Below, one piece after another: positions 8,952-17,034 of a stretch of 64,000 bases of DNA (positions are counted from its first letter, which is position 1; every line of letters starts with the position of its first letter). The notes below the pieces were generated by a model. That model worked only from the letters and a program-made list of their open reading frames with translations, made no database searches and was not told where the DNA came from. The translations under genes were made by a program, and so were the position numbers. The stretch is from Sporosarcina sp. Marseille-Q4063. Its GTDB lineage: Bacteria; Bacillota; Bacilli; Bacillales_A; Planococcaceae. The stretch is from the NCBI RefSeq assembly GCF_018309085.1, contig NZ_CP070502.1, positions 2,661,001-2,725,000 on the forward strand. The letters run 5' to 3'.

Positions 8952-9644
8952 ATGGTGGAATCTGAAAGGAACATGCTTTTCGAGCAATTAAAAAGCCTAG
9001 AAGAAATGAAAGTTTATTTAATGTCACAAATAAATAAGTTAGGTGGAAATGATGCTGCAATTAAAAGAACATCGGTATATCCAATGGCAAAGGTAAAACC
9101 AATGATTATCAATGGTTATCCAGTTTTTCAATTTTCGTATGAGGGGGTATTACCCGCTTATAAAGAGGATGATAGAGATTACTTGGCGCTGATTAGACAC
9201 TATTATTACCGCGCAACGTTTGATGCATATGATTTTTCCAAGATAGATATTAAATTTGGTAAGTCCGTTATTATAACAGCCCATTACTTTAACAACATGC
9301 AGATACGCGACTTAGACAACCGTAATAGAAAACTCATTCAAGATGCTATACGTCAAACAGGGCTAATTGGGGATGATAGCTGGTCCAGAGTGTGGAATGT
9401 TGATGTTGGATACCTTGATCCCAAGGGTAACCATGTTCAAGTTTATGTAGTGTCACAAGACAACTTCTCGAACTTTATGTCTTACTTGCAGGATGAGCAT
9501 TGGAACTTAATAAATGCTGTAGAGAAGTTCAGAAAAGAAACGATTATCAAAGAATACAAAGTAGGAGAAATCAAAAAAACAGAAATAGTTAATAAGAAAA
9601 ATGAAGAAAAGAATTCTGTTCCCGCGGCGGTATTTTGGGGTTAA
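8952..9644 (+). CDS. RusA-like Holliday-junction endonuclease domain protein
   Basis: 230 residues from ATG 8952, which has AAAGGAA at proper spacing; ATG 8946 overlaps that site. After an N-terminal coiled-coil-like stretch, the core contains RDLDNRNRKLIQDAIRQ followed by IGDDSW. This matches the D-x-D-N...K...DA...DD pattern of RusA resolvases, where the acidic residues bind metal. RusA-type enzymes cut four-way junctions, often in phages and plasmids. The C-terminal tail is charged. The gene lies directly downstream of the palindrome array. The RusA call is from the motif only; fair confidence. Confidence 0.65.
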   Translation: MVESERNMLFEQLKSLEEMKVYLMSQINKLGGNDAAIKRTSVYPMAKVKPMIINGYPVFQFSYEGVLPAYKEDDRDYLALIRHYYYRATFDAYDFSKIDIKFGKSVIITAHYFNNMQIRDLDNRNRKLIQDAIRQTGLIGDDSWSRVWNVDVGYLDPKGNHVQVYVVSQDNFSNFMSYLQDEHWNLINAVEKFRKETIIKEYKVGEIKKTEIVNKKNEEKNSVPAAVFWG

Positions 9645-9928
9645 TCTATGTTTGGAAAACATCATATTGCACCCCGATATAGCTACTGAGATTCATATCC
9701 AATATTAATAAATTTTGAACCCCCTAATATTGGATACAAGAAATTAGCTAATATTGTACCTTGTTTATGATGATTAAACATTTGTGGATATAGCATAATC
9801 GTTCATTACTTGCGAATTGAGAAAATCATAGCAAAATCCAAGTAGTTTAGTTGAATCAATTCGTAACAGCGTGTAGAAGTGAATGAAAATAAACAGCCGG
9901 GGCGAACAGTCAAAAAGGAGGGAAACGC
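9645..9928. other. Intergenic region with two long inverted repeats; candidate oriT or replication origin
   Basis: ATCCAATATTA (9697-9707) is perfectly inverted as TAATATTGGAT (9725-9735), and TAATATTG recurs directly at 9749-9756. A second inverted repeat CGAATTGA/TCAATTCG lies at 9813-9820 and 9856-9863. The region is AT-rich and sits just before the replication-relaxation-type gene. Origins of transfer and rolling-circle origins look like this, but no nick site is proven. Confidence 0.4.
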
Positions 9929-10975
9929 ATGTCGAAGACGGGCAATAAACAGGTGGTGAAGGTTTTGCAAGCTCTTGATATTGAGATACTTAGTGGTCTC
10001 TATGAACATCGAGCGTTGAGTACGGAGCAGATCATGCGACGCTACGAAATGACGAAGTGGTACACGTATAAGAAGCTAACGATGTTGCGAAACAGCAGAT
10101 TGATTAGTACCCATCCGATACGTGGATACCTTGCGAATCAGAAACGACAAGGGAATTACCACAGAATTAGTGAAACGGGCATCAACTGCTTACGCAAGCA
10201 GGGGGTGGTTGTTGAACGGAGTGCAGACCAATTACGTGTGAACATACGGCATCTACCGTTCCTGTTGTCCAGTAATGATATCATGATTGACTTGGAAAGG
10301 TATAATTGGGTCATGAAAGATAGTCGACAGGTCAAGGTAGAGTATAAATTAAACCGCGGGGCCAACGTGCAGGGGATGTTAACGAGTCCTAGAGAAGTAG
10401 GCTACTTATTTTATATGTTCATGCACGGTATCAGCAAATTAAATCTCAACAAAACAGCAAAAGAGATAAAGGAGTCTAATTATCCAAACTATATGGTATT
10501 TGCAAAAAGCCAAAACAGTTTTACTACAATCGTAAATGTATTTTCAGCAGATGACGGTCTGATTGTGAAATGCGAGAGTTTGAAAGTATTCCCGTTTGTA
10601 TTTGCCAAATACTATCTTCGTCTATTTGAAGATGAAAATAACGTAATTAAGTTTCTAGAAGGCTACGAAATCTATGACCTGTCCTTTAAAACCTCTTCTG
10701 TAAGTGGAATGAAGCAATTTGAAGGGTTAAAGCGTGTAGTTCGACATAATGGCGAAGAAAAGTATCTTGTGAATCTGCTCGACACGGATCTAGTCAAAGT
10801 TTATAACATCAAACAATACCGCAAAGAAATGTATGAATTGGACGGACGGAAAGTACTAGTGGTAACTACTCCAAATACACGGGATATGCATGAGCAGCTT
10901 TTAGAACAGATTCATCATGTCGATTACCTTGAAATTGATTCCGGGGATCTTGTAGATTATCTGAAGGCAATCTAA
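9929..10975 (+). CDS. Replication-relaxation family protein (winged-helix)
   Basis: 348 residues with a good AAGGAGG upstream of ATG 9929. Residues about 15-95 form a winged-helix: ALSTEQIMRRYEMTKWYTYKKL, then a recognition and wing region ending YHRISETGINCL. This resembles the Replic_Relax (PF13814) proteins that accompany transfer genes on large Gram-positive plasmids. The C-terminal two thirds has no motif I can name. It may bind the hairpin region directly upstream and act in plasmid DNA processing or its control. Family call is from pattern memory, not a search. Confidence 0.6.
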   Translation: MSKTGNKQVVKVLQALDIEILSGLYEHRALSTEQIMRRYEMTKWYTYKKLTMLRNSRLISTHPIRGYLANQKRQGNYHRISETGINCLRKQGVVVERSADQLRVNIRHLPFLLSSNDIMIDLERYNWVMKDSRQVKVEYKLNRGANVQGMLTSPREVGYLFYMFMHGISKLNLNKTAKEIKESNYPNYMVFAKSQNSFTTIVNVFSADDGLIVKCESLKVFPFVFAKYYLRLFEDENNVIKFLEGYEIYDLSFKTSSVSGMKQFEGLKRVVRHNGEEKYLVNLLDTDLVKVYNIKQYRKEMYELDGRKVLVVTTPNTRDMHEQLLEQIHHVDYLEIDSGDLVDYLKAI

Positions 10976-11056
10976 ACAACTATATTTATAGAAGGAACTT
11001 TCCTTCAAAAGACATTTTGAAATCAGATTAAACTAAAATTGAAAGGGGTTTATAAC

Positions 11057-11263
11057 ATGCCAACTAACAATCGAGTCATTCCAGAACTACTGGAGATGAC
11101 AAAATTAACAGCACATGAAAAGGGTCTCAATAACGAGATAGCCGTACATCTGGGTGAAGAAGAGCAAAAGAGAATGTATCGGACCATGCGTGAGCTGCTG
11201 GCCGACGAACTCGTATTTGTGTTGAATTTGGAAGTGTCGAGTGCCCGAAGCAGAAAGGGGTGA
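11057..11263 (+). CDS. Small soluble protein, unknown function
   Basis: 68 residues from ATG 11057, with GAAAGGGG about 9 bases upstream. It is largely helical and charged, with no signal or membrane segment. Its stop overlaps the start region of the next, membrane-protein gene, so the two are translated as a pair. I do not recognise the family. Confidence 0.6.
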   Translation: MPTNNRVIPELLEMTKLTAHEKGLNNEIAVHLGEEEQKRMYRTMRELLADELVFVLNLEVSSARSRKG

Positions 11264-11268
11264 TCCAT

Positions 11269-11763
11269 TTGCAAGTAATTATAGTAGTGATTAGCTTTCT
11301 ATCGGCAGCATTTGGTGTCACAATCATGTACAACGCTGTCTATATCCCCACAGCAAAATTAATCCTGATTTCTGGACTGATAGCTTTGGTCACCTACTTC
11401 GTCCTCAAGCAGTTACAGCAGTCAAAAAATAAGAAGTTGGATAAACTAATGTCTATCAGTATGACGTTATTCGGAGCTATGTTCCTTGCTAGTCTCGTCT
11501 ATTCGGCTTGGGATTTGGAAAAGTTTCTATCCCGATTGACGATGATGAAATTAGCATTAGTATTGCTTGGCATAATTGGGGTGTATCTGAATGTCGTCTT
11601 CATCCGAGCCGAAATCTCCTATAAGAAAAAGCGTGGCAATCAGCGAATCGAAGAACAGCCGAACAAAAGCTATTTTGAAAAAAGGAGAGAGGAAAAGGAG
11701 AAGATACAGCGAGGAAACGTCAGAATCGTGCTAGGGGCTTCCACTGATAATGATGATAATTAA
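11269..11763 (+). CDS. Four-pass membrane protein of the transfer region
   Basis: 164 residues from TTG 11269, chosen because GAAAGGGG (11253-11260) is 8 bases upstream; a GTG at 11260 overlaps that site. Hydrophobic segments lie at about 1-20, 26-45, 62-84 and 91-112, followed by a basic cytoplasmic tail. No family is recognised. The coupling ATPase encoded about 1.7 kb downstream lacks a membrane domain, so this protein is one candidate for its anchor; that is inference. Confidence 0.6.
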   Translation: MQVIIVVISFLSAAFGVTIMYNAVYIPTAKLILISGLIALVTYFVLKQLQQSKNKKLDKLMSISMTLFGAMFLASLVYSAWDLEKFLSRLTMMKLALVLLGIIGVYLNVVFIRAEISYKKKRGNQRIEEQPNKSYFEKRREEKEKIQRGNVRIVLGASTDNDDN

Positions 11764-12053
11764 TTAAAATAAGAAATTGCAGTTTAAGTATTTATTTTGG
11801 TTCAACTCTCATGAAAAATAAAAATGCTCAAAACCGTTAAAATTGCATAACAAAAGAGACCCAGAAATACCCGTTCTGAAACAATTTTCATCCTCTGTGG
11901 TAAAGCGTTTTTTGCTGTATGGATGGCTAACGGGGCAGTATAGTTCAACAAGAAAAGGTTCAAGTTGACCATTTAATTTATATAGCGAAGAGCTAATTTA
12001 TCAAAGTATTCCAGAAGTTATTCATAATTAAACTATGAAAGGGGAGAATAATA
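11764..12053. other. Intergenic stretch, no clear feature
   Basis: About 290 AT-rich bases before the leader peptide and cargo gene. I see no convincing promoter, repeat or gene here, although a promoter for the cargo pair is expected. Confidence 0.4.
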
Positions 12054-12110
12054 ATGCCTTTAAAATTATTCGTTTTTAGGATTACAAAGTCAATGGGAGG
12101 ATTGAAATAA
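12054..12110 (+). CDS. 18-residue leader peptide coupled to the cargo gene
   Basis: ATG 12054 follows AAAGGGGAG at good spacing and encodes 18 residues rich in hydrophobic and basic amino acids. Its TAA overlaps the next ATG as TAATG, and the Shine-Dalgarno of the next gene (GGGAGG, 12094-12099) lies inside it. This geometry favours translational coupling. Confidence 0.4.
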   Translation: MPLKLFVFRITKSMGGLK

Positions 12111-12850
12111 TGGAAGATGTTTACCAAAAACAAATTAAAAATGTAGAAGCATTAAAGGAACAATATCTGAACTCTTTGTCTGAGGAAGAAAGAAACAAAT
12201 ATTTACTAAGTATACTACGTGATATTCCATACCTAAGACAGAATCCTGTTATGTTAAGGAATCAAGATTTTAAATATTCTACACGAGAAAGTCGGGAAAC
12301 CGTCTATCAATGCGCAACAATATCATCTGATAGTTGTCAAAATCCACCAATTAGGTTGAAGTATTATGAGGCAACTAAAAATGGTAACTTCCGTGCTAGG
12401 TGCTTTTGTGACGCTGTTAGTACCTGCCCCTCGGATTATAACGGAATTTCTTGGGTTTCGACTTATTATAACTATGGTAAAGGGGATGGTCGTTATGACA
12501 TAGAGGTTTCAATCAATCATTTTGGTCTCGAATATTACGGTATTGGGGATTCTGCATGGGATAAATTTATTCGTGCACCAATAGCCTATCAACATTTTAC
12601 GTCAGCACGACTTTCAGGAGGAGAAGGAGGTCGTGGTGATTATGGTGATTATTTTCAAAATGGAAACAATCAAACCAAGGGTCCGAATACAGGTACATTA
12701 GGAGTGAAAGTATTTGAAAAAGGTACAATGAACCAAATTTGGTGGGGACTTTGGTATTTTAATTATGGCAATCTAGGGTTTGGTAATTCATGGGGTGACG
12801 CGTGGATGCGGTGTGGTCACGATTATGAATTTCGGTTTGATGATATATAA
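12110..12850 (+). CDS. Cargo protein of unknown function, aromatic-rich
   Basis: 246 residues with GGGAGG before the ATG. The first 45 residues are helical and charged. The rest is rich in Gly, Asn, Trp and Tyr and suggests a beta-rich fold, with segments such as YYNYGKGDGRYDIEV and WWGLWYFNYGNLGFGNSWGD. Several cysteines lie at about 65-105. There is no signal peptide or membrane segment. It has a perfect terminator behind it and forms its own unit inside the transfer region, like a cargo or immunity gene. I do not recognise a family and assign no function. Confidence 0.6.
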   Translation: MEDVYQKQIKNVEALKEQYLNSLSEEERNKYLLSILRDIPYLRQNPVMLRNQDFKYSTRESRETVYQCATISSDSCQNPPIRLKYYEATKNGNFRARCFCDAVSTCPSDYNGISWVSTYYNYGKGDGRYDIEVSINHFGLEYYGIGDSAWDKFIRAPIAYQHFTSARLSGGEGGRGDYGDYFQNGNNQTKGPNTGTLGVKVFEKGTMNQIWWGLWYFNYGNLGFGNSWGDAWMRCGHDYEFRFDDI

Positions 12851-12991
12851 TTTGAATTCTTTATTGCTTGTCACAAAAGATCAAATAAGTATGTGAATTT
12901 TTATACTTAAACTAAAGGGTTACTAGAATATGTATAATTTTTCAAATAATATTTTTGCTTTTTTATAGAAGCCTAATTACTAACTACTCGA

Positions 12992-13038
12992 AACACGTTT
13001 CATTCAGCCATTGATTGAATGAAACGTGTTATTTTTAT
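12992..13038 (+). terminator. Intrinsic terminator after the cargo gene
   Basis: AACACGTTTCATTCA (12992-13006) pairs over 15 bases with its reverse complement at 13016-13030, followed by ATTTTTATT. Confidence 0.85.
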
Positions 13039-13067
13039 TGTCTTTTTTAGGAAGGGGGAACCAAAAC

Positions 13068-13481
13068 GTGTTTTTCAAAACTAAAATCTGTAGAAATAAG
13101 CTGTATATCTACCCGGAAGTCGAAGCCCGTGTAGCAAAGCAAAGCCCAACCGAATTAATCGAGTTAGGTTTTGTCGTCCTTGAAACATCACATCTATTGC
13201 TGAGGATGATGGATACCCGAAAATATAAAAAGGATATGCGGTTTTGGGTGAAACGTATATCACATAATGCCGATGTGCTACCCGAATTATTATGGAGGGA
13301 AGGTAAACGGTCTAATCAATTGGTGATTAGAAACCAGAATAACGAGCAACTACAACTACTCAGATATAGAATATCGAGAACCATTCAGACGTTGTTTAGC
13401 TTTGAAGAAGATGACCGTGCACCATTCAAAATAAATCAGATACATGAATACTTTGGCAAGTGGGATTGGGCAAAGAAATGA
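13068..13481 (+). CDS. Hypothetical protein upstream of the coupling ATPase
   Basis: 137 residues from GTG 13068, chosen for the preceding GAAGGGGG. It is soluble, basic and helix-rich, with motifs such as ETSHLLLRMMDTRKYKKDMRFW, and has no membrane segment. It ends about 20 bases before the coupling protein gene and is surely in one operon with it. No family recognised; a transfer accessory is likely from position. Confidence 0.6.
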   Translation: MFFKTKICRNKLYIYPEVEARVAKQSPTELIELGFVVLETSHLLLRMMDTRKYKKDMRFWVKRISHNADVLPELLWREGKRSNQLVIRNQNNEQLQLLRYRISRTIQTLFSFEEDDRAPFKINQIHEYFGKWDWAKK

Positions 13482-13502
13482 TTATGAAAGGAGATGAGGC
13501 AG

Positions 13503-15182
13503 ATGGGAATGCCAATTGTATGGCAAGGGAGCGACTGTTTTACACATATGCTCGCGGTAGGTCCTACACGTTGTGGGAAGACAGCGACGATATTGAAACC
13601 GATGATATACCAATTACTTTTACAAAAGAAACGAGGTATCCCTTTAGGTATATCTGTTGTAGAACCAAAAGGCGATGTGGCGGCGATGGTAAATGAAATG
13701 TGTTTAGAAATGGATATTCCCTGTACTCACGTTGATCCCGATAAACCAGATTCAGCAAGATTCAATCCAATGGAAGGTGACACGGATACAGTAGCAGAAG
13801 CAACAGTCGTTGTATTGAAAGGATTGTTCGGGAAGCAGGATGCATTTTTCGCCACCGTACAGGAACTATCAGCACGTAACGTTACGAAGCTGCTAAAAGA
13901 ACTGCATGGCAACAACATGGATATTGTCGATGTAATGAATACACTGCGGGATCAGAACGTGTTGGAACAAAAGGTTACAGAATTAAAACGTCGTGACGGC
14001 ATGACAGACTTGGTTCATTTCTTTGAAGCGGAATTGCTTGGAAGTATGCGTGAGAAGTATCAGCAATTTGTTATTGGATTAAGGGCGCAACTAGAGAACA
14101 TTGTTAGTAACGAAGCTTTGCGAACCATTATGACCGGCCAGAGTGATGTGAACATTGATGAACATCTGGAAACTGGCGGTGTTCTCGCTGTCAATACTGC
14201 ACTTGGAAAGTTGCGTAAAGCCGGAGATGCCTTCGGCCAATTCATGATTATGCACTTACAAAACGGTACATTTAGGAGACCGGGAACAGAAGATACACGC
14301 ATTCCACATTTTTTGATTGTTGATGAATACAGTCGTTATATTAATCCAGATGTAGAAATCTTTTTGTCACTCGCTGCCGAATACCGGGTAGCGGGTATTT
14401 TTGCGACCCAATCCCTTGGCCAACTAGAAATAGAATCGGGAAGTCTTGGACCGAAGGCGATGAAGCAAGCGATTCTAACGTCATGCCGAAACAAAATCTG
14501 TTTTGGTGGCATTTCCGCGCAGGATGCAAAGGAATTCGCGGAAGAGTTTGGTATGGACAAGGTCATCATGCGGCAAAGCACATATAAAAATCGAATACTG
14601 TTGCCGCGGCTGTTTCCAGATTCCTATCGGGACACAGAAGATGAAGAATACCGTTTCGATTTTACGGATTTAATGGATGGTATTCCGAAATTTAACTTTG
14701 TCCATAAACTCCTGCAGGACGGAACGCCGCAAAAGCCCGCATTGGCAAAAGGCCAGTTTGTCCCTCGTAATTGGAAAGAGTTGAGGGAATGGGAAGATGG
14801 AACGTCTTTTAAAAAGTTGAAGAAGAGTAGTCTGCTCAAACGATTTCAGAAACGAAAGAAAAAAGAACAGGCTGCTGGACTTGAACAGTCTGAACAAATG
14901 GAGGCTGAATCGCTAACTGAATCAATTATCCAGCCCGAAATCGAATCGTTATATTCATTTGGAGCAAACCCTGATATAAAAGAATCAAACGTTTCCCTTC
15001 CTACTGAATCTAAACAGGAAGTTGAAATGAAACATATTCTTGAACATAAAAAGGAAACAAAAGAACGGATGAAATCTATCGTGGAACAATCGAAAGCAAA
15101 GGATGTACAATCACCAGATACAAAAATAAAACCAAAAAAAACGAACAATGTAGTGAAGTCCAATGACGGTTTTTGGGATTAG
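13503..15182 (+). CDS. VirD4/TraG-type coupling ATPase without a membrane domain
   Basis: 559 residues from ATG 13503; ATG 13494 abuts the GAAAGGAG site and is less likely. Walker A GPTRCGKT is at residues 20-27 and the Walker B region FLIVDEYSRY is near 272. A TraG/TraM-recognition-type C-terminal half follows, then a variable charged tail from about 440. Coupling proteins bring the relaxase-DNA complex to the secretion channel. Classical VirD4 proteins have two membrane helices before Walker A; here there is no room for them. In pIP501 the TraJ coupling protein is similarly soluble and works with a separate membrane protein, so a partner is expected here. Confidence 0.9.
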   Translation: MGMPIVWQGSDCFTHMLAVGPTRCGKTATILKPMIYQLLLQKKRGIPLGISVVEPKGDVAAMVNEMCLEMDIPCTHVDPDKPDSARFNPMEGDTDTVAEATVVVLKGLFGKQDAFFATVQELSARNVTKLLKELHGNNMDIVDVMNTLRDQNVLEQKVTELKRRDGMTDLVHFFEAELLGSMREKYQQFVIGLRAQLENIVSNEALRTIMTGQSDVNIDEHLETGGVLAVNTALGKLRKAGDAFGQFMIMHLQNGTFRRPGTEDTRIPHFLIVDEYSRYINPDVEIFLSLAAEYRVAGIFATQSLGQLEIESGSLGPKAMKQAILTSCRNKICFGGISAQDAKEFAEEFGMDKVIMRQSTYKNRILLPRLFPDSYRDTEDEEYRFDFTDLMDGIPKFNFVHKLLQDGTPQKPALAKGQFVPRNWKELREWEDGTSFKKLKKSSLLKRFQKRKKKEQAAGLEQSEQMEAESLTESIIQPEIESLYSFGANPDIKESNVSLPTESKQEVEMKHILEHKKETKERMKSIVEQSKAKDVQSPDTKIKPKKTNNVVKSNDGFWD

Positions 15183-15245
15183 CAAAATGAAACGAGTTTC
15201 AATGTCTTACAAAAAAATAAACTAATGAAATGGAGAGATTTTAAA

Positions 15246-16067
15246 ATGACTGAAAACAATATGCAAGTTCTCATTGAAGGTTTTGACCCATCAAAAGTAC
15301 AAGAGGTAAATAATTTTGATAAGGATTGGAAAAAGGTCTATGGTGCGTATCAAAACAATTCAATCTTACAAGCCCCAATTATCGGGATTGAGAAACTGCT
15401 TGATAAGCCATGTGCGGTTGTCGGTGTTGGGAACATTCGTGGATTCATCCCTTTGGAGTTTACAGGTGCAGATAACTTACGCCAGCTTCGTGCCATGACA
15501 GGTCAGTCCGTTGCATTCAAAGTATTGAATTATGACCGTGAAGCAGAAGTATTCACTGGTTCACGTACAGCCGCTTTGGATCACATGGCATCCATCACAC
15601 TAAAGAAAATTGATGTAGATGATGAAATCATTGCCGTTGTTCGTAGTGTCAGCCCCTCACTTGTTCGGGCAGATATCGGTGGAATCGAAGTTAAGATTCC
15701 GCTAGAGGAAATCAAATATGGTTGGATTGACGATTTAACAGAAGAAGTTAAACAAGGCGACCATCTGAAAGTGAAAGTTTTAGAGATTGATAAAAAAGAG
15801 AAAAAAGTTATCGTAAGTGCAAAGGCGACACAAGAGAACCCGTGGCTACGCTCTATCGGACGCTATACTTCCGGGAATGAATACGTCGGTACAGTTTCAG
15901 GTGTTCGTGAATACGGTGTGTTCATTAACCTAGAAGCAGGAGTCGATTCATTGGCCCGTCACTTGAAATTCCAAAATGTTAAAAGAGGTGACCGAGTATT
16001 GGTCCGCGTGTTAGAAACCGATGCCAAAAAAGAACAAATTCGTACTCGTATTACCCGTGTGCTGTAA
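15246..16067 (+). CDS. S1-domain RNA/ssDNA-binding protein
   Basis: 273 residues from ATG 15246, preceded by TGGAGAG. Two S1-type OB folds are visible. One is near 125-195, with GDHLKVKVLEIDKKEKKVIVSAKAT. The other is near 205-273, with GTVSGVREYGVFINLEAGVDSL and GDRVLVRVLETD. A diverged third may occupy residues 50-110. S1 domains bind RNA or single-stranded DNA. It lies between the coupling ATPase and a winged-helix protein, so a role in DNA transfer or post-transcriptional control of transfer is plausible but unproven. Confidence 0.82.
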   Translation: MTENNMQVLIEGFDPSKVQEVNNFDKDWKKVYGAYQNNSILQAPIIGIEKLLDKPCAVVGVGNIRGFIPLEFTGADNLRQLRAMTGQSVAFKVLNYDREAEVFTGSRTAALDHMASITLKKIDVDDEIIAVVRSVSPSLVRADIGGIEVKIPLEEIKYGWIDDLTEEVKQGDHLKVKVLEIDKKEKKVIVSAKATQENPWLRSIGRYTSGNEYVGTVSGVREYGVFINLEAGVDSLARHLKFQNVKRGDRVLVRVLETDAKKEQIRTRITRVL

Positions 16068-16070
16068 AAA

Positions 16071-16166
16071 TAATGAGGGGTTGCGTCAAATTGATGTGAT
16101 CCCTTATTAATATATTTTAAGGAGGAGAAATCCATTTCAATCAGTCCATTTTCTTTATCACATCAA
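16071..16166 (+). promoter_or_regulatory. Mutually exclusive hairpins, attenuator-like leader
   Basis: Hairpin 1 pairs TAATGAGGGG (16071-16080) with TCCCTTATTA (16100-16109) and runs into an AT-rich tail, so it could terminate transcription after the S1 gene. Its loop and right arm contain TTGATGTGAT (16091-16100), which is a perfect 10-base complement of ATCACATCAA (16157-16166). The second hairpin would enclose the Shine-Dalgarno of the next gene and exclude the first. Confidence 0.5.
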
Positions 16167-16172
16167 TGGAGC

Positions 16173-16862
16173 TTGCACTGGAAACGAATACCATCAAACA
16201 TAAAGCGTTCAGATTATGTCAATGGAGAATCACCGAAGGAACGGAAGGCGTTGGAAGCACTTGCGGCAGTGGGCGTGATCGGGGGAGCACAAATCACCCG
16301 ATTATTTTCTTTGGATAAGAAACGTTTAAAGCGAATGGCAGCGGAAAAGAAAATAGTGCGGCATGAGATCCATCGAAACCAGCAGGTCGTACCAATTTAC
16401 ACAATAGGAATAAATGGTGCAGTTATCGCAGAACTGAATGATTGTTACGAGAGTAATTACTGGGTTGAATACAAAACAGAAGATGTTTTGAAACGTCTTC
16501 TGTTCTTTCAATTGTTTCAACATTTTCCAGAATCAAAGATTTTGCCGACACAAGAACCGTTTAGTGGCGCAATCCAAATTAAAGGAAAGCCAATCTATGT
16601 CTATGTGGTGCGGGGTGATGTAAATGATTTACTTATGTATTTGAAATGGAAGGGGAAACACTTTAACGAGCGGCTTATCATTGTTACGGAATCACTTAGA
16701 CACTTACAACTAATTACTGAAGCTCCTAAAACTCTACGACTAAGGGTTTCTATGGATAATGACCTAATAAATCAATATGGAAGTCTTGATGGAATATTTT
16801 ATTTCCTTGATGAATTCGGAGTTTTTAGAAGGGATTCTGAAAATAAAGCGAATGTATATTGA
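16173..16862 (+). CDS. Winged-helix protein, replication-relaxation-like
   Basis: 229 residues from TTG 16173; the true start is uncertain. AAGGAGGAG (16119-16127) is followed at 6-7 bases by an in-frame ATT (16134), and no ATG, GTG or TTG in frame lies between it and 16173. A start at 16134 would add 13 residues. An N-terminal winged-helix (about 25-95: ALEALAAVGVIGGAQITRLF through YTIGINGAVIAEL) resembles that of the 348-residue protein encoded at 9929. The rest is unassigned. Probably a DNA-binding protein of the transfer system. Confidence 0.6.
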   Translation: MHWKRIPSNIKRSDYVNGESPKERKALEALAAVGVIGGAQITRLFSLDKKRLKRMAAEKKIVRHEIHRNQQVVPIYTIGINGAVIAELNDCYESNYWVEYKTEDVLKRLLFFQLFQHFPESKILPTQEPFSGAIQIKGKPIYVYVVRGDVNDLLMYLKWKGKHFNERLIIVTESLRHLQLITEAPKTLRLRVSMDNDLINQYGSLDGIFYFLDEFGVFRRDSENKANVY

Positions 16863-16919
16863 ATTAATGATATAATAATTCTAATGATTTAGGATTACAA
16901 ATATTTGTAAAAAAATGAA

Positions 16920-16958
16920 AAAGAGATTTTGAACGACATTTTTGTTTTTAATCTCTTT
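16920..16958. terminator. Hairpin between transfer module and defence gene
   Basis: AAAGAGATT (16920-16928) pairs with AATCTCTTT (16950-16958). Arms are A/T-rich on both sides, so it could work in both directions. Confidence 0.5.
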
Positions 16959-17034
16959 ACATAATAAAAGTAGTATTAATTGGAATCCTAATATATTCGT
17001 GTCTATCAAAATTGAGCCAAGAGGAGACGATCTG

